A stretch of 64,000 bases of DNA from Ipomoea triloba (Eukaryota; Streptophyta; Magnoliopsida; Solanales; Convolvulaceae): contig NC_044919.1 of NCBI RefSeq assembly GCF_003576645.1, positions 34,242,619 to 34,306,618 of the forward strand, given 5' to 3'. Of this stretch, positions 16,216 to 27,858 are shown piece after piece. The notes beneath the pieces were generated by a model, which was given only the letters and a program-made list of their open reading frames with translations, made no database searches and was not told the DNA's origin. Positions within the stretch are counted from its first letter, which is position 1. Every line of letters starts with the position of its first letter. A program made the position numbers and the translations under genes.

Positions 16216-17379
16216 ATGAAGCGGAAGGTGCGCCCACTTTTCAGCATACTTCTGTTCATAGCTCTGGGGGGGACGCTTTTCGTGCGGGTCGTTCTTCGGT
16301 ATTGCTCGGTTCAGTCAAGAATCGGGAACCCATTTGTGAAAATGCCTAAAGCTGTAGTCTTTAATGATACCCTTCTCAAGTATGCGAGTCTGGATGTTGG
16401 GGAGCCTCAGTTGAGGAAAGAGGTTGATGAGCTTTTAGAAGGTAATTTCAGAACCCATGGTCGCCATAGATCTTTTTTGTCTTCTGGTAGATATCATATT
16501 GACCTTAGAATTAGGTCAGCTAAAGGGGTGCCTTTGCAGCTCCGGTCCCCGGAGTTTAACCTGCTGTGGCTGAGCTTCCGGAGGTATTTGCGTGATTGGT
16601 TTCGAAATAGGAAGCTTCAGACTGATTCCATGATTGGTTTGTTGCATGGAGTGAAAGTTTTGATTGATAAGCACAATGGGAAATCGGAAATGGAGAGGGA
16701 GAGGTACAGTTCTTGTGCAGTTGTGGGGAATAGTGGGATTTTATTGAATAGTGAGTATGGGAAGGTGATTGATGGGCATGAGGTTGTGATTCGATTGAAC
16801 AATGCAAGAACTGGAGGGTTTGAGAGGAATGTGGGCTCAAAAACAAGTATTTCCTTTGTGAATAGTAATATATTGCATCTATGTGCTAGGAGGGAGGGGT
16901 GTTTCTGTCATCCTTACGGGCTAAACGTGGCGATGATTATGTATATTTGTCAACCGGTGCATTTCTTTGATTATCTGGCCTGCAATGCCTCCTTCAAATC
17001 CCCATTGGTTGTCACTGATCCGCGGTTTGATGTGATGTGTGCTAGGATTGTGAAGTACTATTCGTTGAAACGGTTTGTGGAGGTTTCGGGGAAGAATGTT
17101 GAGGAATGGGGAGCCTCTCATGACGGGGTTAACTTTCATTACTCCTCGGGTATGCAGGCGGTGATGCTGTCTTTGGGGTTGTGTGAGAAGGTTAGCATTT
17201 TTGGATTTGGCAAATCCGCATCAGCTAAACATCATTACCACACCAATCAGAAGGCCGAGCTCAAGTTGCACGACTATGAGGCAGAGTATGATTTCTACCG
17301 GGATTTGGTGGAGAGACCGCAGGTAATACCATTCATCCCGGGTAATTTCAAGGTTCCTCCTGTTGCTATATACCAATGA
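16216..17379 (+). CDS. GALT29A: GALT29A-like glycosyltransferase family 29 (sialyltransferase-like)
   Basis: This is a Golgi type II membrane glycosyltransferase of family GT29. The Arabidopsis homologue GALT29A acts as a beta-1,6-galactosyltransferase on arabinogalactan-protein side chains. The gene is intronless and encodes 387 residues (about 398 in Arabidopsis). The ATG at 16216 was chosen because MKRKVRPLFS matches the conserved family start; 46 further in-frame codons upstream contain no ATG. A short basic tail and one membrane segment (about residues 8-27) are followed by a stem. Sialyl motif L starts near Cys167 (CAVVGNSG), motif S near 308 (HYSSGMQAVMLSLGLCE), and the HHYH motif near 339. 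Plants have little or no sialic acid, so sialyl transfer itself is unlikely. The reading frame is intact. Confidence 0.93.
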   Translation: MKRKVRPLFSILLFIALGGTLFVRVVLRYCSVQSRIGNPFVKMPKAVVFNDTLLKYASLDVGEPQLRKEVDELLEGNFRTHGRHRSFLSSGRYHIDLRIRSAKGVPLQLRSPEFNLLWLSFRRYLRDWFRNRKLQTDSMIGLLHGVKVLIDKHNGKSEMERERYSSCAVVGNSGILLNSEYGKVIDGHEVVIRLNNARTGGFERNVGSKTSISFVNSNILHLCARREGCFCHPYGLNVAMIMYICQPVHFFDYLACNASFKSPLVVTDPRFDVMCARIVKYYSLKRFVEVSGKNVEEWGASHDGVNFHYSSGMQAVMLSLGLCEKVSIFGFGKSASAKHHYHTNQKAELKLHDYEAEYDFYRDLVERPQVIPFIPGNFKVPPVAIYQ

Positions 17380-18060
17380 TATTTTCCAAGTTTACAACTT
17401 TTGCCCTCATGTGCCATGCTTAGATTGTTTTGTCAAGTTCCAAACTTTCTTATGCTGTAATAGTAGTCTCCCATGTGTAAGGTAACGGGAGGATATACTG
17501 TCTAAAGACTTAAATATCAAAGCCCCTGATTTGTGCAAGGTTCGGGGTGCAACTCAAGTGTAAAATGGAATGACAAGTGCTGAATTGTATGTTTTTTTAA
17601 TCTTTTGCAAGAGTTGTTCCAAGTCCTAATAGAATTTATTATGCCATGCTGCCCTAATTACATTAAGGCACGTAGGAGATACTAACGAACTTGTGTTAAC
17701 TAAAGTGTAGGTAATCCTGTCTTCACATATTGCTGCTAGGGTGCTAGTTGCTCAGGTCTCTATGCAAAATTTGATAATATCACACGAGTAATGTGAACGT
17801 ACACACTATATAATCAACCACGTCCAGAAGAAGATTATGATCAACCAAGATCTTTTATGCAGTGCAATATTCTTGAAATTCAACTGGGGAATTACAGTTA
17901 ATGCATGCTTCTTTTTATTGATATTGACATAGGAAGGCCAGTTTTACATAAGTTGTTGAGCTGCAAAGATTATATTTTTAATCTTTTGATATATACTGTG
18001 CAAGTTTTCCTCATGGAATGGTTCCTCGATAGTAAATAGATAAGGACTTGCTTCATTTGT
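17380..18060. other. 3' UTR and flank of the GALT29A-like gene
   Basis: The first few hundred bases are a plausible 3' UTR. No further gene or recognisable repeat. Confidence 0.4.
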
Positions 18061-18069
18061 TGAGCTCCA

Positions 18070-18455
18070 AGATATGATTTGATTTAGCTTGGAGTTCCCT
18101 TATAGTTTGATCGATATCTCGAACGTCTCTAACTGAGATATGCTTTTTGAGGCAGTCTGCTTCATTTAAGTATTGCTGAATAAAATTTGAATGCATGACT
18201 TGATTTATCCGGAGTTCCCTTATTTGTTTGATTGATATCTTGAACATCTCTAGCTGAGATATGCCATGTGATTATGTGAAGTAGCGAAAAAGGCACTATT
18301 TGGAAAAGAGTACTTCATTTAGGTATTGCTGAACAAAACTGGAATGCATGTGACTTGATTTAGCCGGAGTTCTCTTGTAGTTTGATTGATATCTTGAACG
18401 TCTTTAAGTGAGAAATGCCCTTATTAGGCAGCGAAAAGAGCGTTATTTGAGTATG
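18070..18455. repeat. Degenerate tandem repeat, three copies
   Basis: The block TGATTTAGC-GGAGTTCCCTTATAGTTTGAT-GATATCT-GAACGTCTCTAA recurs with GGAGTTC at about 18091, 18211 and 18366. Spacing is 120 then 155 bases, the second gap enlarged by an insertion. The block ends with GAGATATGC. No ORF spans the copies in a conserved frame. Confidence 0.75.
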
Positions 18456-19206
18456 CCTTCTTAGTTCTTAATATCCATCCTTAAGCCCCGCTTTTATATA
18501 TTTTACTTTTAGAGTACTACTTTTGGGCGTGAAAGTAGAAGAGAAAAAGTACCCGTAGCGATGATCATCAGTTGTGAACCTCAGAGCCAGAGGAAAGATG
18601 TTGATACTTGATACTTCTCGTTTATGCCTCTCTTGTTAATGGCGATTCTGTTATCTGGTATTAGGCTAGTGGCTATTTGCACAAGTAATCAACTACCCCA
18701 AAATATGTTTGAAAAACACCCCGCTTCCAAGAAAACGAGTTGCAGCTCTATTAGTACAGTAGTTTCTGATTTGGTGGGAACTAGTTAGAGACATGCTTTA
18801 TTATGGTAAAGTTTTTGCATTTTACATCATACAGAGTATTACAGTTATCTGTTTTTATTGTATTTTTGTATCCCTGTGAGATTTGTTGGGCTTTTGTCTA
18901 CTCTGTAGTTGGGAACATTGTAGGGGAAAAAGGGAATTGGTTTCACAAAGAGAGATTGGTGATGAAATGAAGCCTTGATCCAGATATACACACTCAATTC
19001 TTTGTATCAGACAATAAACTTGAGATATGAACTGTTCTATGGTGGAATCAACGATCACATACATGAGCCTTGTTGCCAGTTTTGAGCAGATTTCGTTCGC
19101 ACTTATCCTTCGGGAAGGGAACAGGTATGCCGATTTCATGGCGAACCTTGGTCGAAGTTTTTGAGGAGCCTCCGGAGGGGATTACCAGTCTTCTCATGAG
19201 CGATGA
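18456..19206. other. Intergenic, no feature recognised
   Basis: Moderate GC with no long ORF and no known family. Confidence 0.4.
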
Positions 19207-19296
19207 GGGGGGGGGGGGGGGGGGGGGGTAGCCNNNNNNNNNNNNNNNNNNNNNNNNNNNNNNNNNNGGGGGGGGGGGGGGGGGGGGGGGGGTGGT
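19207..19296. other. Assembly gap bounded by poly-G
   Basis: A run of G (19207-19228) is followed by TAGCC, 34 Ns (19234-19267) and another run of G (19268 to about 19292). The gap is a sequencing or assembly failure across a poly-G tract, and the true length is unknown. Confidence 0.97.
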
Positions 19297-19429
19297 GGTG
19301 TAGCCACCCGTAGAATCAGATAGGTCTGAGACTTAGCCTCTCTTACTTCACCCACAAAAAAAAAAAAAACAATCACATACATGAGAAATTGACAATTTTT
19401 GTTCAAACCATGAATCACAGAAGAATGAT

Positions 19430-19640
19430 GTCTGTAACCACAAGGTTCCAAAGTCGAGCTCCTGGCGGGAGTAATCTATTGACATTTTTAGTTTGAGTTG
19501 GTTGGTTATGGACAATTTAAGTTGATTTATCTCTTTGTGGTCCTTTGCTGGTTAGGGTCACAAGAGGTGCTTCATTTATAGCGCATTTGAGTAGTGACTA
19601 TGATTTTTTCTGTATTTTTATCAATACACATTTTTTTGAC
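19430..19640 (+). mobile_element. SINE-like copy, family 1
   Basis: A degenerate tRNA-like B box (AAAGTCGAGCTCC) is followed by the family body GTTGGTTATGGACAATTTAAG, then TGGTCCTTTGCTGGTTAGGG and GAGTAGTGACTATGATTTTT. Two more copies share this order at 21800-22000 and 30240-30460. Target duplications were not resolved. Confidence 0.65.
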
Positions 19641-19865
19641 ATTATAAAAATTTTATGGAGAATAATATTCCAAAGAATCAAAGATGTATTCCAGTCAACT
19701 TAAGCCATGGAAACTTATAGCTCGAGGCATGACCTGCTTGCCCGACAAAGCTTAGTGGGGGATCGCCTTCTCTTGACCCTAACTAAATACATAAACATAT
19801 TTTTTATATATAAAAAATGTTTTTGGCATTTTACAGCCTCATATTCTCGAATGTCAATTGTTATA

Positions 19866-20453
19866 GGGATAAGGGTCAAATAGACCCTCAAACTATAATC
19901 AATTGTTCAATTAGGCCCTCGAACAATAAAAAGCTTTAATTAGGCCCTCGAACTTGTTATTTTGGGGCAAATAGACCCTTTAACCTATTTGTGACCTATA
20001 ATTGCAGGTCACCAAAAATTCCGGCCAACTCCGGCGATCGTCCGGTGAACAACACAAAACCATCCACCACCAGCGACCTCACGGGTGGCGTCCGGCAGCG
20101 GAGATGGCGACCAACTGGTCGCCATCTCTGTCACTGCGAATGGCGACCAGTTGGTCGCCATCTCCAGTAGACGGAGATGGTGACCAACTTGGTCACCATC
20201 TCCGCTGCCGGACGCCACCGGCGACCTCTGGTCGCCGGTGGTGGATGGTTTTGTGTTGTTTGCCGGAACTTCGCCGGACGATCGCCGGAGTTGGCCGGAA
20301 TTTTTGATGACCTGCAATTATAGGTCACAAATAGGTTAAAGGGTCTATTTGCCCCAAAATAACAAGTTCGGGGGCCTAATTGAAGCTTTTTATTATTCGA
20401 GGGCCTAATTGCACAATTGATTATAGTTTGAGGGTCTATTTGACCCTTATCCC
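19866..20453. mobile_element. Mutator-like element with very long inverted repeats, 9-bp TSD
   Basis: An exact 9-bp duplication ATTGTTATA lies at 19857-19865 and 20454-20462. The terminal inverted repeat GGGATAAGGGTCAAATAGAC extends about 220 bases on each side, so the element is nearly one palindrome. The core, unlike the surrounding DNA, is GC-rich and carries short inverted units such as GATGGCGACCAACTGG. Two overlapping ORFs of about 100 codons on opposite strands are palindrome artefacts. No transposase. Confidence 0.92.
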
Positions 20454-20462
20454 ATTGTTATA

Positions 20463-21195
20463 TTATGAACCACAGTTGACTTTGCATTATGAATCTGGTT
20501 AAAATAGATTATGTAATTTCGGTTAATACATATATACTTACTAAAATTAACATGTATCTACAGTTAACATATTATATATTTGCAATTAAAAAAGTTATGT
20601 ACCCGTTATAACTACTACAATTACAGCAACATATTATGCACTTGCCGCTGATAAATTATGTAATTATAATTAACATATTATGTACCTTTAATTTATTTAT
20701 AAATATATAGTCATCAATTAACTAAAGATATATAATATGTTAACTAAATGTACACGACCTGAATATCGTTTTGGACCAAAGTTCACAAATTGGCAAATTA
20801 TACCATGGACCAGGGTCTATCATCGTTTTGGACCAAAGTTCACAAATTGGCAAATTATACCATGGACCAGAGTCTATCTTGCATTGTAGACCAAAGTTCA
20901 CAAATTGGCAAATTATACCATGGACCCGAGTCTATCTTGCATTGTAGATCCTAGTCCATCCCCAGATTCTATATTTGTAGTTGACACATTCTGTACCGGC
21001 TGTTGACAGTTTCTGTACCTGTAGCTATCATATTACGTGTCAGCAATTATCGAGTTATTTGTTGACATGTAAAGAAACGGTTAACTATAGATACATAATG
21101 TGTTAACTGAATGTATAGAATGTTTGTATCAGTGTTCAGAATACAATATGAATCCAGAACCTATAACAATTGTCACAAATCATAATGTAAGGTGG
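20463..21195. mobile_element. MITE debris with a three-copy 57-bp tandem repeat
   Basis: The outer parts resemble the 1600-2015 element (GTTAACTG, TTGACACATTCTGTACC, TATAACAATTG). Between them, GACCAAAGTTCACAAATTGG and ATTATACCATGGACC recur at 20774, 20831 and 20889, a period of 57-58 bases. The arrangement suggests an element invaded by, or amplified from, its own end sequence. Confidence 0.55.
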
Positions 21196-22929
21196 ACCAT
21201 TGTTGATTGTATAATTTGCTCTTTAATGTCCTTTTGGTCCTAGGTCAAGCCCACCTATACATTTCTACCCCATTATGCATGTCTTAATTAGCTAGCTTAG
21301 CTTGCAGTACATATTGTTGTCCAAACATGGGATTCAAAGAATCCATTAAAGGTCTCCTATACAAGGATGGATCGGAGTTCTCTCCGTTCACACTTTTAAG
21401 CTAAGGCAACCAATCCCCCATTGGCTTGCCCAAAGGGCACTCCATAGTCCATCCAGTTATGTATCTTTCAATCATATGAAAACGATAAACAAGTCTTGTA
21501 CGATCCAGTTCAGCTAATAGGAAACAAACAAACACAAACAAAATATGATATATTATTGGAGAGTGCGTGATTGTTCCATTTGTATATAGGGCTGTCAAAG
21601 TTGGACCGTGTTGGATGGCTTTCTCATATAACTTCCCCCACTAAGGTGTGAACTACTAGAAAATAAAATTTCAATCAAAGAATAATAGATTGCACATTAT
21701 GGAATTTTTACCATGTGAATTGAAGTTGTGTACGCGCTCTAATAATAATTGTGCCCATTTTGTTGAAAAATTGGACAATTAATAAGAATTACTCCCAAAG
21801 ATTATGATGAGAAGGTTCTCCACTATAAATGTTACATGTTCGACTCCTCCTGGTGAGAGCTGTGTGCCTGTGTATTGGTCTTCTTAGTTTAAGTCGGTTA
21901 GTTATGAATAACTTAGACTGATTTATTTATTGATCTCCTTGTGATCCTTTGCTAGATATAGTGATGCTTATTGATATGATCCCACAGCGACTCCACAAGA
22001 GATTGTGAAGTAGTACTAAACTAAAGTTGGGGCCAAACCTCTATTCATGAGCTATCTTTCGTGGTGGAGTTAGGGTCTTTACTTGAGCCCCGTATCAATT
22101 GGTGCTCTACTATGAGAGGCCAGAGGCCCAGAGTGTGGTGACCTAAGAAAGGGTTACCTAGCTAGTTTTTGATAAGGTCCGGAGTGAAGTCATCCAAAAA
22201 GGAGTAGTTGTCTAGAGTAAGTTGTCCTGAATGTCGGTTTAAACTAGGGTCATACCTCTCCTCATGAGCTAGCTAAGTTTGAAAGACAAGAAGGAAGTGA
22301 GGAAAACCAAACCCTTGAACTAGATTGAGAATCAGAAGCCCTTTCAATTTCAATTCAAAGACGTGAGGCACATAACATAATGTATAGAAATAGTACTAAA
22401 AGAACGAATTATATGAAAGCTACTTTAATTTAATTTGACAATAATGTAACTGATATATATTCCTTAACAAAACACAACACAGTCCATACAATACTATGAT
22501 GATGATGATCAATAAGCAATATGAAGCTGACAAATTTTCCCCATTACAAAAGGGTTATTACATCATAAAAGGCTTGTTAATTAGGTTGTTAATTATAAAG
22601 TTTAGCACAGAAGAAAATTTGCCAGCTTCATGACTCTTAATTAGGTAATCAACAAACAACCCTTATTTTAATTTGCACAAAATTAAACCAAGTATGCATG
22701 CATGCATATATGCATATTCATTCATGCTCACCACCTAGCACTTGCTCCATAACAAACCACTCCCAATCAACAATTCCCATCAAAGGAAAATCATCAATGT
22801 CCGAGAATTTTTTGTTACCGAGCAAATGCCTGGGCGAACCTTAACCAACAAAAAACTAAAAATCCATTCATCACTCCTCAGGAAATTCTTACTTACTCTA
22901 AAATTAAAGTGTGCGACTCCTGTATGGTC
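21196..22929. other. Intergenic; 3' flank of the WIP gene from about 22450
   Basis: Contains the SINE-like copy at 21800-22000 and GC-moderate repeat text at 22080-22280. The minus-strand WIP transcript probably ends within 22450-22929. No additional gene. Confidence 0.4.
21800..22000 (+). mobile_element. SINE-like copy, family 1
   Basis: B-box-like ATGTTCGACTCCTCC near 21837 is followed by GTCGGTTAGTTATGAATAAC and CTTGTGATCCTTTGCTAG. These are in the same order as the copies at 19430 and 30240. Confidence 0.65.
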
Positions 22930-25000
22930 TTAGAGTAGGTAAGAATTTCCCGATTTGGAGACAGTTTCATCTTCGTCGGTCATGAACTCCTCCTTTTCGT
23001 CCTCGAAGCCCTCGAGGGAGGGGTGAGGGGAGTGGCCTTTCCCAAAGGATCTGATGTGGTCTTTGAGGGATCTCTTGTGCTTGAAGTCTGAACCACAGGT
23101 GCAATACCAGAGCTTGCCACAGTTCTTCTCATGGGTCCTCCAATCCCCTTTGACAGCAAAGGTTTTGCCACATTTCCTGCAGGTAAAGGGCTTGGACCCA
23201 TGCTTCCTTTTGTAGTGTGTCTGCAGGGTTCTGAAGTCCTTCAATGGCTTGGCTCTTGGGTGGTTTATGTTGTTCTTACACCCTGGTGAGCAGCAATAGC
23301 ATGGCAGCCTTAGCATTGCTGCTGGCTGTGTTCCTCTCAGGGATTCTGGCCCCTTCCTGAATTCTGAACCATGTCCCCACATATGCATCTGTTCATACAA
23401 GACAACCAGTTACTTTTGACAGACTCTAAGAAACACGTGAATCATAATCTCTTTTATAGTAACAAGATAAAATCTCAATCATTACTCGAATGTGTGCATT
23501 GGGTAAACCCCACGTTATAACCCTAATTGGCAAAAGAGCACAAGGAAGTAAATCAGTCTAAGCTAGGTTGTCCATACTTGATCGTATCTATCTTTCAAGC
23601 TCATATCTATGCTACTTTTAGCATAATTTAAACATTGTGGAATTTGAACATTTTGGGATAAGAATTTGATGTTATGTCCTTTCATAAAAATGTAAAGTAA
23701 AAAAGAGAGAAAAAAAAGGAGAAAGATATTATCTTTTCAAAGAATTAGAGGTGATATTTGAAACTTTCTATTTTAATTTTTTTTTAAAAATCATTGTAAA
23801 CGAAGATAATAAGAGTTATTACTTAAATTTGAGATCTGTGTTTAGGATTAAAAGCTACACTTTTTTTTGGTTGGAAAAAGGAAATAATTACAAAATTCCA
23901 TCATAATCTTGTCCCCTTGATGAGTAGTATTATGAACAATCATTTCATTAGTCTCGCCCCACGTATTTATACTTTACACCTTTATAAAGCCTCAAAATTA
24001 TTCTTCATGATTTGATCAAAATAGGTGGATTATATATAATTTCCTCATTAACTTTATATCAAAACCCGGAATTATTAAAAAAAAAAACCCTTAATTCTTT
24101 TCCTTTGGAAACATATAAATGACCAAGAAAATTATAAAAAACATTATATTATTTCAATTCTTATAATTAGTACATGAAAATATTTATGTAATAAGTAAAA
24201 AAAAAGTATTAATTGGGACTTGATATACGAATTCTGTCCCGGCAATCACTTTATCCTCACAATATCTGGTGCAATCAGATATAGGTAATCAGGTATATGT
24301 GCGTGATCGTATAGGGTATAGGGTAGAATAAAATTCTAGTACAAAAATGACCAGACAACTTGCGTCCGAAGTTGAAGGAATTAAGAGAGATGGATTGATG
24401 ATCATGACTTACCTGCATATTGTTGTACCTATTGAAGGTTTTGCTGCAAATGTTACAAGCAAACTGCATAGGGCCAACAAGAATCTGGGTGGGTGTGGGG
24501 ATCCAAAACCTACTCTCAGTGTTGAAGTTGCATCCATTATCGCCATCAACAACCACCGCCCTTCTCTTCTTCTTCACGCTCTCATCCTCCGCCGCCTTAA
24601 AAACGTTGAAGGGTTTAGCCTCCTCGCCGGAATCCGGCAGCCCTATATGCAAACCCACCGCCACTTTCTCCTCCTCCTCATCCCTTTCTTCCTCCTTGAC
24701 GCCGCCGCCTTTCGCCTCCATCAGCTTGCTCAGAAGCGGCAAACATTGGAGGGTTTCTTCATGATTATTATCGGCCACTCTTTCCGGATTTTCAAGTGCT
24801 GGGAATTTCAAGAAGTTCATGGTGTCTTTGTTGTTACCAGAGGATTGATGAATAAGAAGAAGTTGTGGTGAGATTGAAGAAGAAGGAGAAGAAGAAGAAG
24901 AGGGGATTGATGATGGCTGTTTGAGCCATTCAATGAAGGTTGGAGCTTGAAAACACAGATTATTGAGACCTGCTTGGATATGGCAGTTTCTTATACCCAT
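22930..25000 (-). CDS. WIP-family C2H2 zinc-finger transcription factor
   Basis: This is a nuclear DNA-binding regulator of the plant WIP family (TT1/NTT/DOT5 relatives), which control cell fate, seed-coat pigment or organ patterning. Two exons, 24413-25000 and 22930-23388, join at ATGCAG|ATGCAT across a 1,024-bp GT-AG intron to give 348 residues. The N half has a serine-rich stretch, an acidic stretch, a GLHIGLP motif and a KKKRR basic patch. The WIP signature ([12 protein letters not shown]) precedes finger 1 (Cys182, Cys185, His198, His202), which is split by the intron. The C half carries the remaining three conserved cysteine/histidine finger regions, including CYCCSPGC and the [11 protein letters not shown] block. 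Start taken at MGIRNC; an in-frame upstream ATG at 25087 would add a hydrophobic 29-residue leader unlike the family. Which WIP member this is could not be decided. Confidence 0.92.
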
Positions 25001-25580
25001 ATTTGGGAGAAGAGAAGAGAAGAGGAGATAACCAAAAACCCAAAAAAAAAAAATGAAGAAACACAACAAGTCTTGTAATTTGTCCAAGTCACTCCACTTA
25101 AATGGTTTGTATGTAGACTTTATGTAGGAAAGTTTTGCACTTAAAGGTTGATTTATGAATAGGTATTTTGTTTGATTTGCCTTTTTAGAACTTTTTGTTC
25201 CTTTTCCCCTTGAGTTATTGCACTCAAAAGGGGAGGTATGTAAGGGAGAATTGAATTGAAGGGTATACTAATTAGTGGTGGGGTGGGGTTAAGGAAAATG
25301 ACATGCAAATTAAAATGTGGTTTCACTATTAATTTTTTAATAAAAAAAAATAAAGAAAAAGAGAATCCTAGAATAGTTTTCTATATATTATTTATAATTT
25401 CATCAATTTTAATTTGGGAAACTTCTATTTTTTTTTTATACAATAGATAGAAAAACAAGAGGACCAAAAAAAAAAATTCCTTAATTAATCAAGCTTTACC
25501 ATTAATATCCAATTCAACAATTCGATCCCTAGCCACCGAGTACCAACCACTACCAACCAGTCTTAAATGTTAATCAACTT

Positions 25581-25593
25581 GGCTCTGATACCA
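25581..25593 (-). other. Copia-type primer-binding-site-like sequence
   Basis: On the minus strand this reads TGGTATCAGAGCC, the complement of the initiator-Met tRNA 3' end used by many plant LTR retrotransposons. No LTR or coding region adjoins it, so it is at most a relic. Confidence 0.45.
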
Positions 25594-26668
25594 CTTGGCC
25601 TCTACTGGCCTCCGCTCAACCGTACTTGTCTATATTGTCTTTTATTTAGATGTATATAATTGTGCTTGTTATTTTGTTACTAGTATTAAAAAAAATGTAT
25701 AAATTAACACATTTAAACATCTATCTATCTTACTAAACTTTCAAGGTTGCAATAATTATAAAATGAAACCCGCTCATAAAAGTTTTTAATAATTTTAAAA
25801 TTGACCCCATATTTTTTTACTAAAACCCTCAGCCTCTAATAAATTCTGATAGACGACTGAGATCAGTCCTCACTTTTTACCGGAGGATTATATATATATA
25901 TATATATATATGAAAAAAATACATTAACAATTTTTTTAGCATGTACCTAAAATTGCTCATAATGATACTTGGACAATATTTTTAAAAGATAAGATTGCGG
26001 AGTAACCTTTTGGCCTGAAAAGATAACAAAACAATAATAGAACATCAAGACCATACATGTCCACGTACATATAATTAATTAATTAATTAATTAATTAATT
26101 TATTGGACACAAAAATTTTGATATCGTATTATATATAGTTCTTATTATAGGAATTGATTACATCACACAATCTATATAGTAATGTAGCTACGGCCCATTC
26201 ATCATGTCATCTAGCTTCCACAAGGATTGCACCCATTGCTAAGAGCATAATTGAACTTCGATGAATCCATTAATTGTTATGATTTTAATCTTAAAAACAA
26301 AATACCGACAAAGATATCATGAATGCGGATTTTCAGGAGATTAAAAAGATGCTTTTTATTTTTCTCCCATTGTCACATGTCCATCGGTCTCTTAACATTT
26401 CCATTTGTACATTATTGCCATTTGCCACTGTCCATGATTCTCGATCTCTTTCAAGTATTGGTATATAATTCACGACCATCCATGCATACGTGCCAATAAG
26501 TTTTCATTATTGTAAGTTCGGTCTACTTTGCTCCTATTTTCGGGATGGTAATGCAGTGATCACAATAATTATATGCATAAGCAAAATGCAGAGAGAATAT
26601 GGAGAAAGTAGAAGAGAGAAATTTGAGAGAGAAAAATGCCAGCTTGACATTTCATTAATAACTGTTAT

Positions 26669-26674
26669 AAATAA

Positions 26675-26707
<33 letters not shown>
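26669..26707. repeat. (AT)n microsatellite
   Basis: Pure AT dinucleotides; isoleucine/tyrosine ORFs across it are artefacts. Confidence 0.95.
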
Positions 26708-26709
<2 letters not shown>

Positions 26710-27240
26710 TCACTAATCTCAACCGTACATAAACATAAATATAGAAAAAGTAGAAAGGTGGGATAATGACCACAAATTGCAAAGATATTTATAACTTTCA
26801 TAAATATTTTACTAAACAAGAAAAAATAATTACAATGTTCAATGCTAATCGAGTAAATGCTTGGCCCGGAGGCCAAACGAGGCAGGCCTTTTAGGCCCGC
26901 TCTTTGGCGAGCCTCAAAAACCGAAACCCACCCTACCTAGAAAGAGAGCGGGGGAAGGTTGGCCTAGCAGGCAAAACCTATTCTGACGGCTCTAATAACA
27001 AAAGAGTGAGCAACGCCAGGTGGGTTAGTTGGCCAACCAAACGTCTTTCTAACTTGTATGAGTTGTATCATTGGTCTCAAGGAAAAAAAATCCTAAATAT
27101 TACAAAATTTGTGTTGGAAAAATTAGTTAAATTAGCATTTAAAGTTATATTTTGAGGTATAATTTTGAGTGGAGTTCACACCCGATAAAGTCAAAGTGGA
27201 TTTATATTTTCATAGTGGAGAAGATAAATTTGATATATTA

Positions 27241-27855
27241 GGGCATCACTAACTCTTCCATTCTTTTCTCTTTCACATCACCATACAATCTCTTTCTCTA
27301 TTTTATCTCCAATTTTTCTCCCCTCTTTTCTCCTTTTTGTGGGCTCACTCCTCCAGACTCATACATATCACTTATTATTTAATTAACTTTTATATAATTA
27401 ATAATTTTAATTTTATAATTATAATTTCAAATTCAATTTTAAATAAAAATAAATTTAAATAACAATTTTTTGAATTATAAAATATAATTTCATAAATCTT
27501 CAAAAAAAAAAATTCATGAATTAAAATTTGCCGTTGAAATCGTCCATGGAACAAATTAACATTTAGAATCGACTATAAAATTTTAAATACTAAATATACC
27601 AACAATTAATATAATTAAAATTTGTTAAAATAAATTTAAAATTAGAAATTAAAAGAATTTGAATAACAAATAAAAACAAAATTAATCGTTCAACTGCTTG
27701 AAGCAATTAAAATAATTTTAAAAAATTTGGTGGCGCGTGGACAACACGCGCTACGTGCCCAGGGAGACAACCTCTCTCCAAAGATTATTTCTTCCTCCCT
27801 GCCCCCAGCCGTTCTCCTCCCTTTCTCCCCTCAAATTGGTGCATTGGAGATGTCC
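27241..27855. mobile_element. Tourist-like (PIF/Harbinger) MITE, TTA target duplication
   Basis: The ends are GGGCATCACTAACTCTTCC on the left and GGACATCTCCAATGCACC read inward from the right. Both are flanked by TTA (27238-27240 and 27856-27858), as expected for PIF/Harbinger. The core is AT-rich, with a GC-rich patch near 27730-27830. A diverged relative lies at 52090-52650. Confidence 0.75.
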
Positions 27856-27858
27856 TTA

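Larger units (their letters stand above)
25001..27237. other. 5' flank of the WIP gene and AT-rich intergenic DNA
   Basis: Probably includes the WIP promoter near 25000-25300. Further on are microsatellites: (AT)n at 25889-25911, (TAAT)n near 26071-26101 and (AT)n at 26669-26707. A GC-richer GGCCCGGAGGCC patch lies at 26860-27030. No gene. Confidence 0.4.

Noticed and set aside
20002..20328. Overlapping ORFs of about 100 codons on both strands
   Set aside because: They arise from the palindromic core of the 19866-20453 element. The two strands encode nearly the same peptide because the DNA is an inverted repeat.
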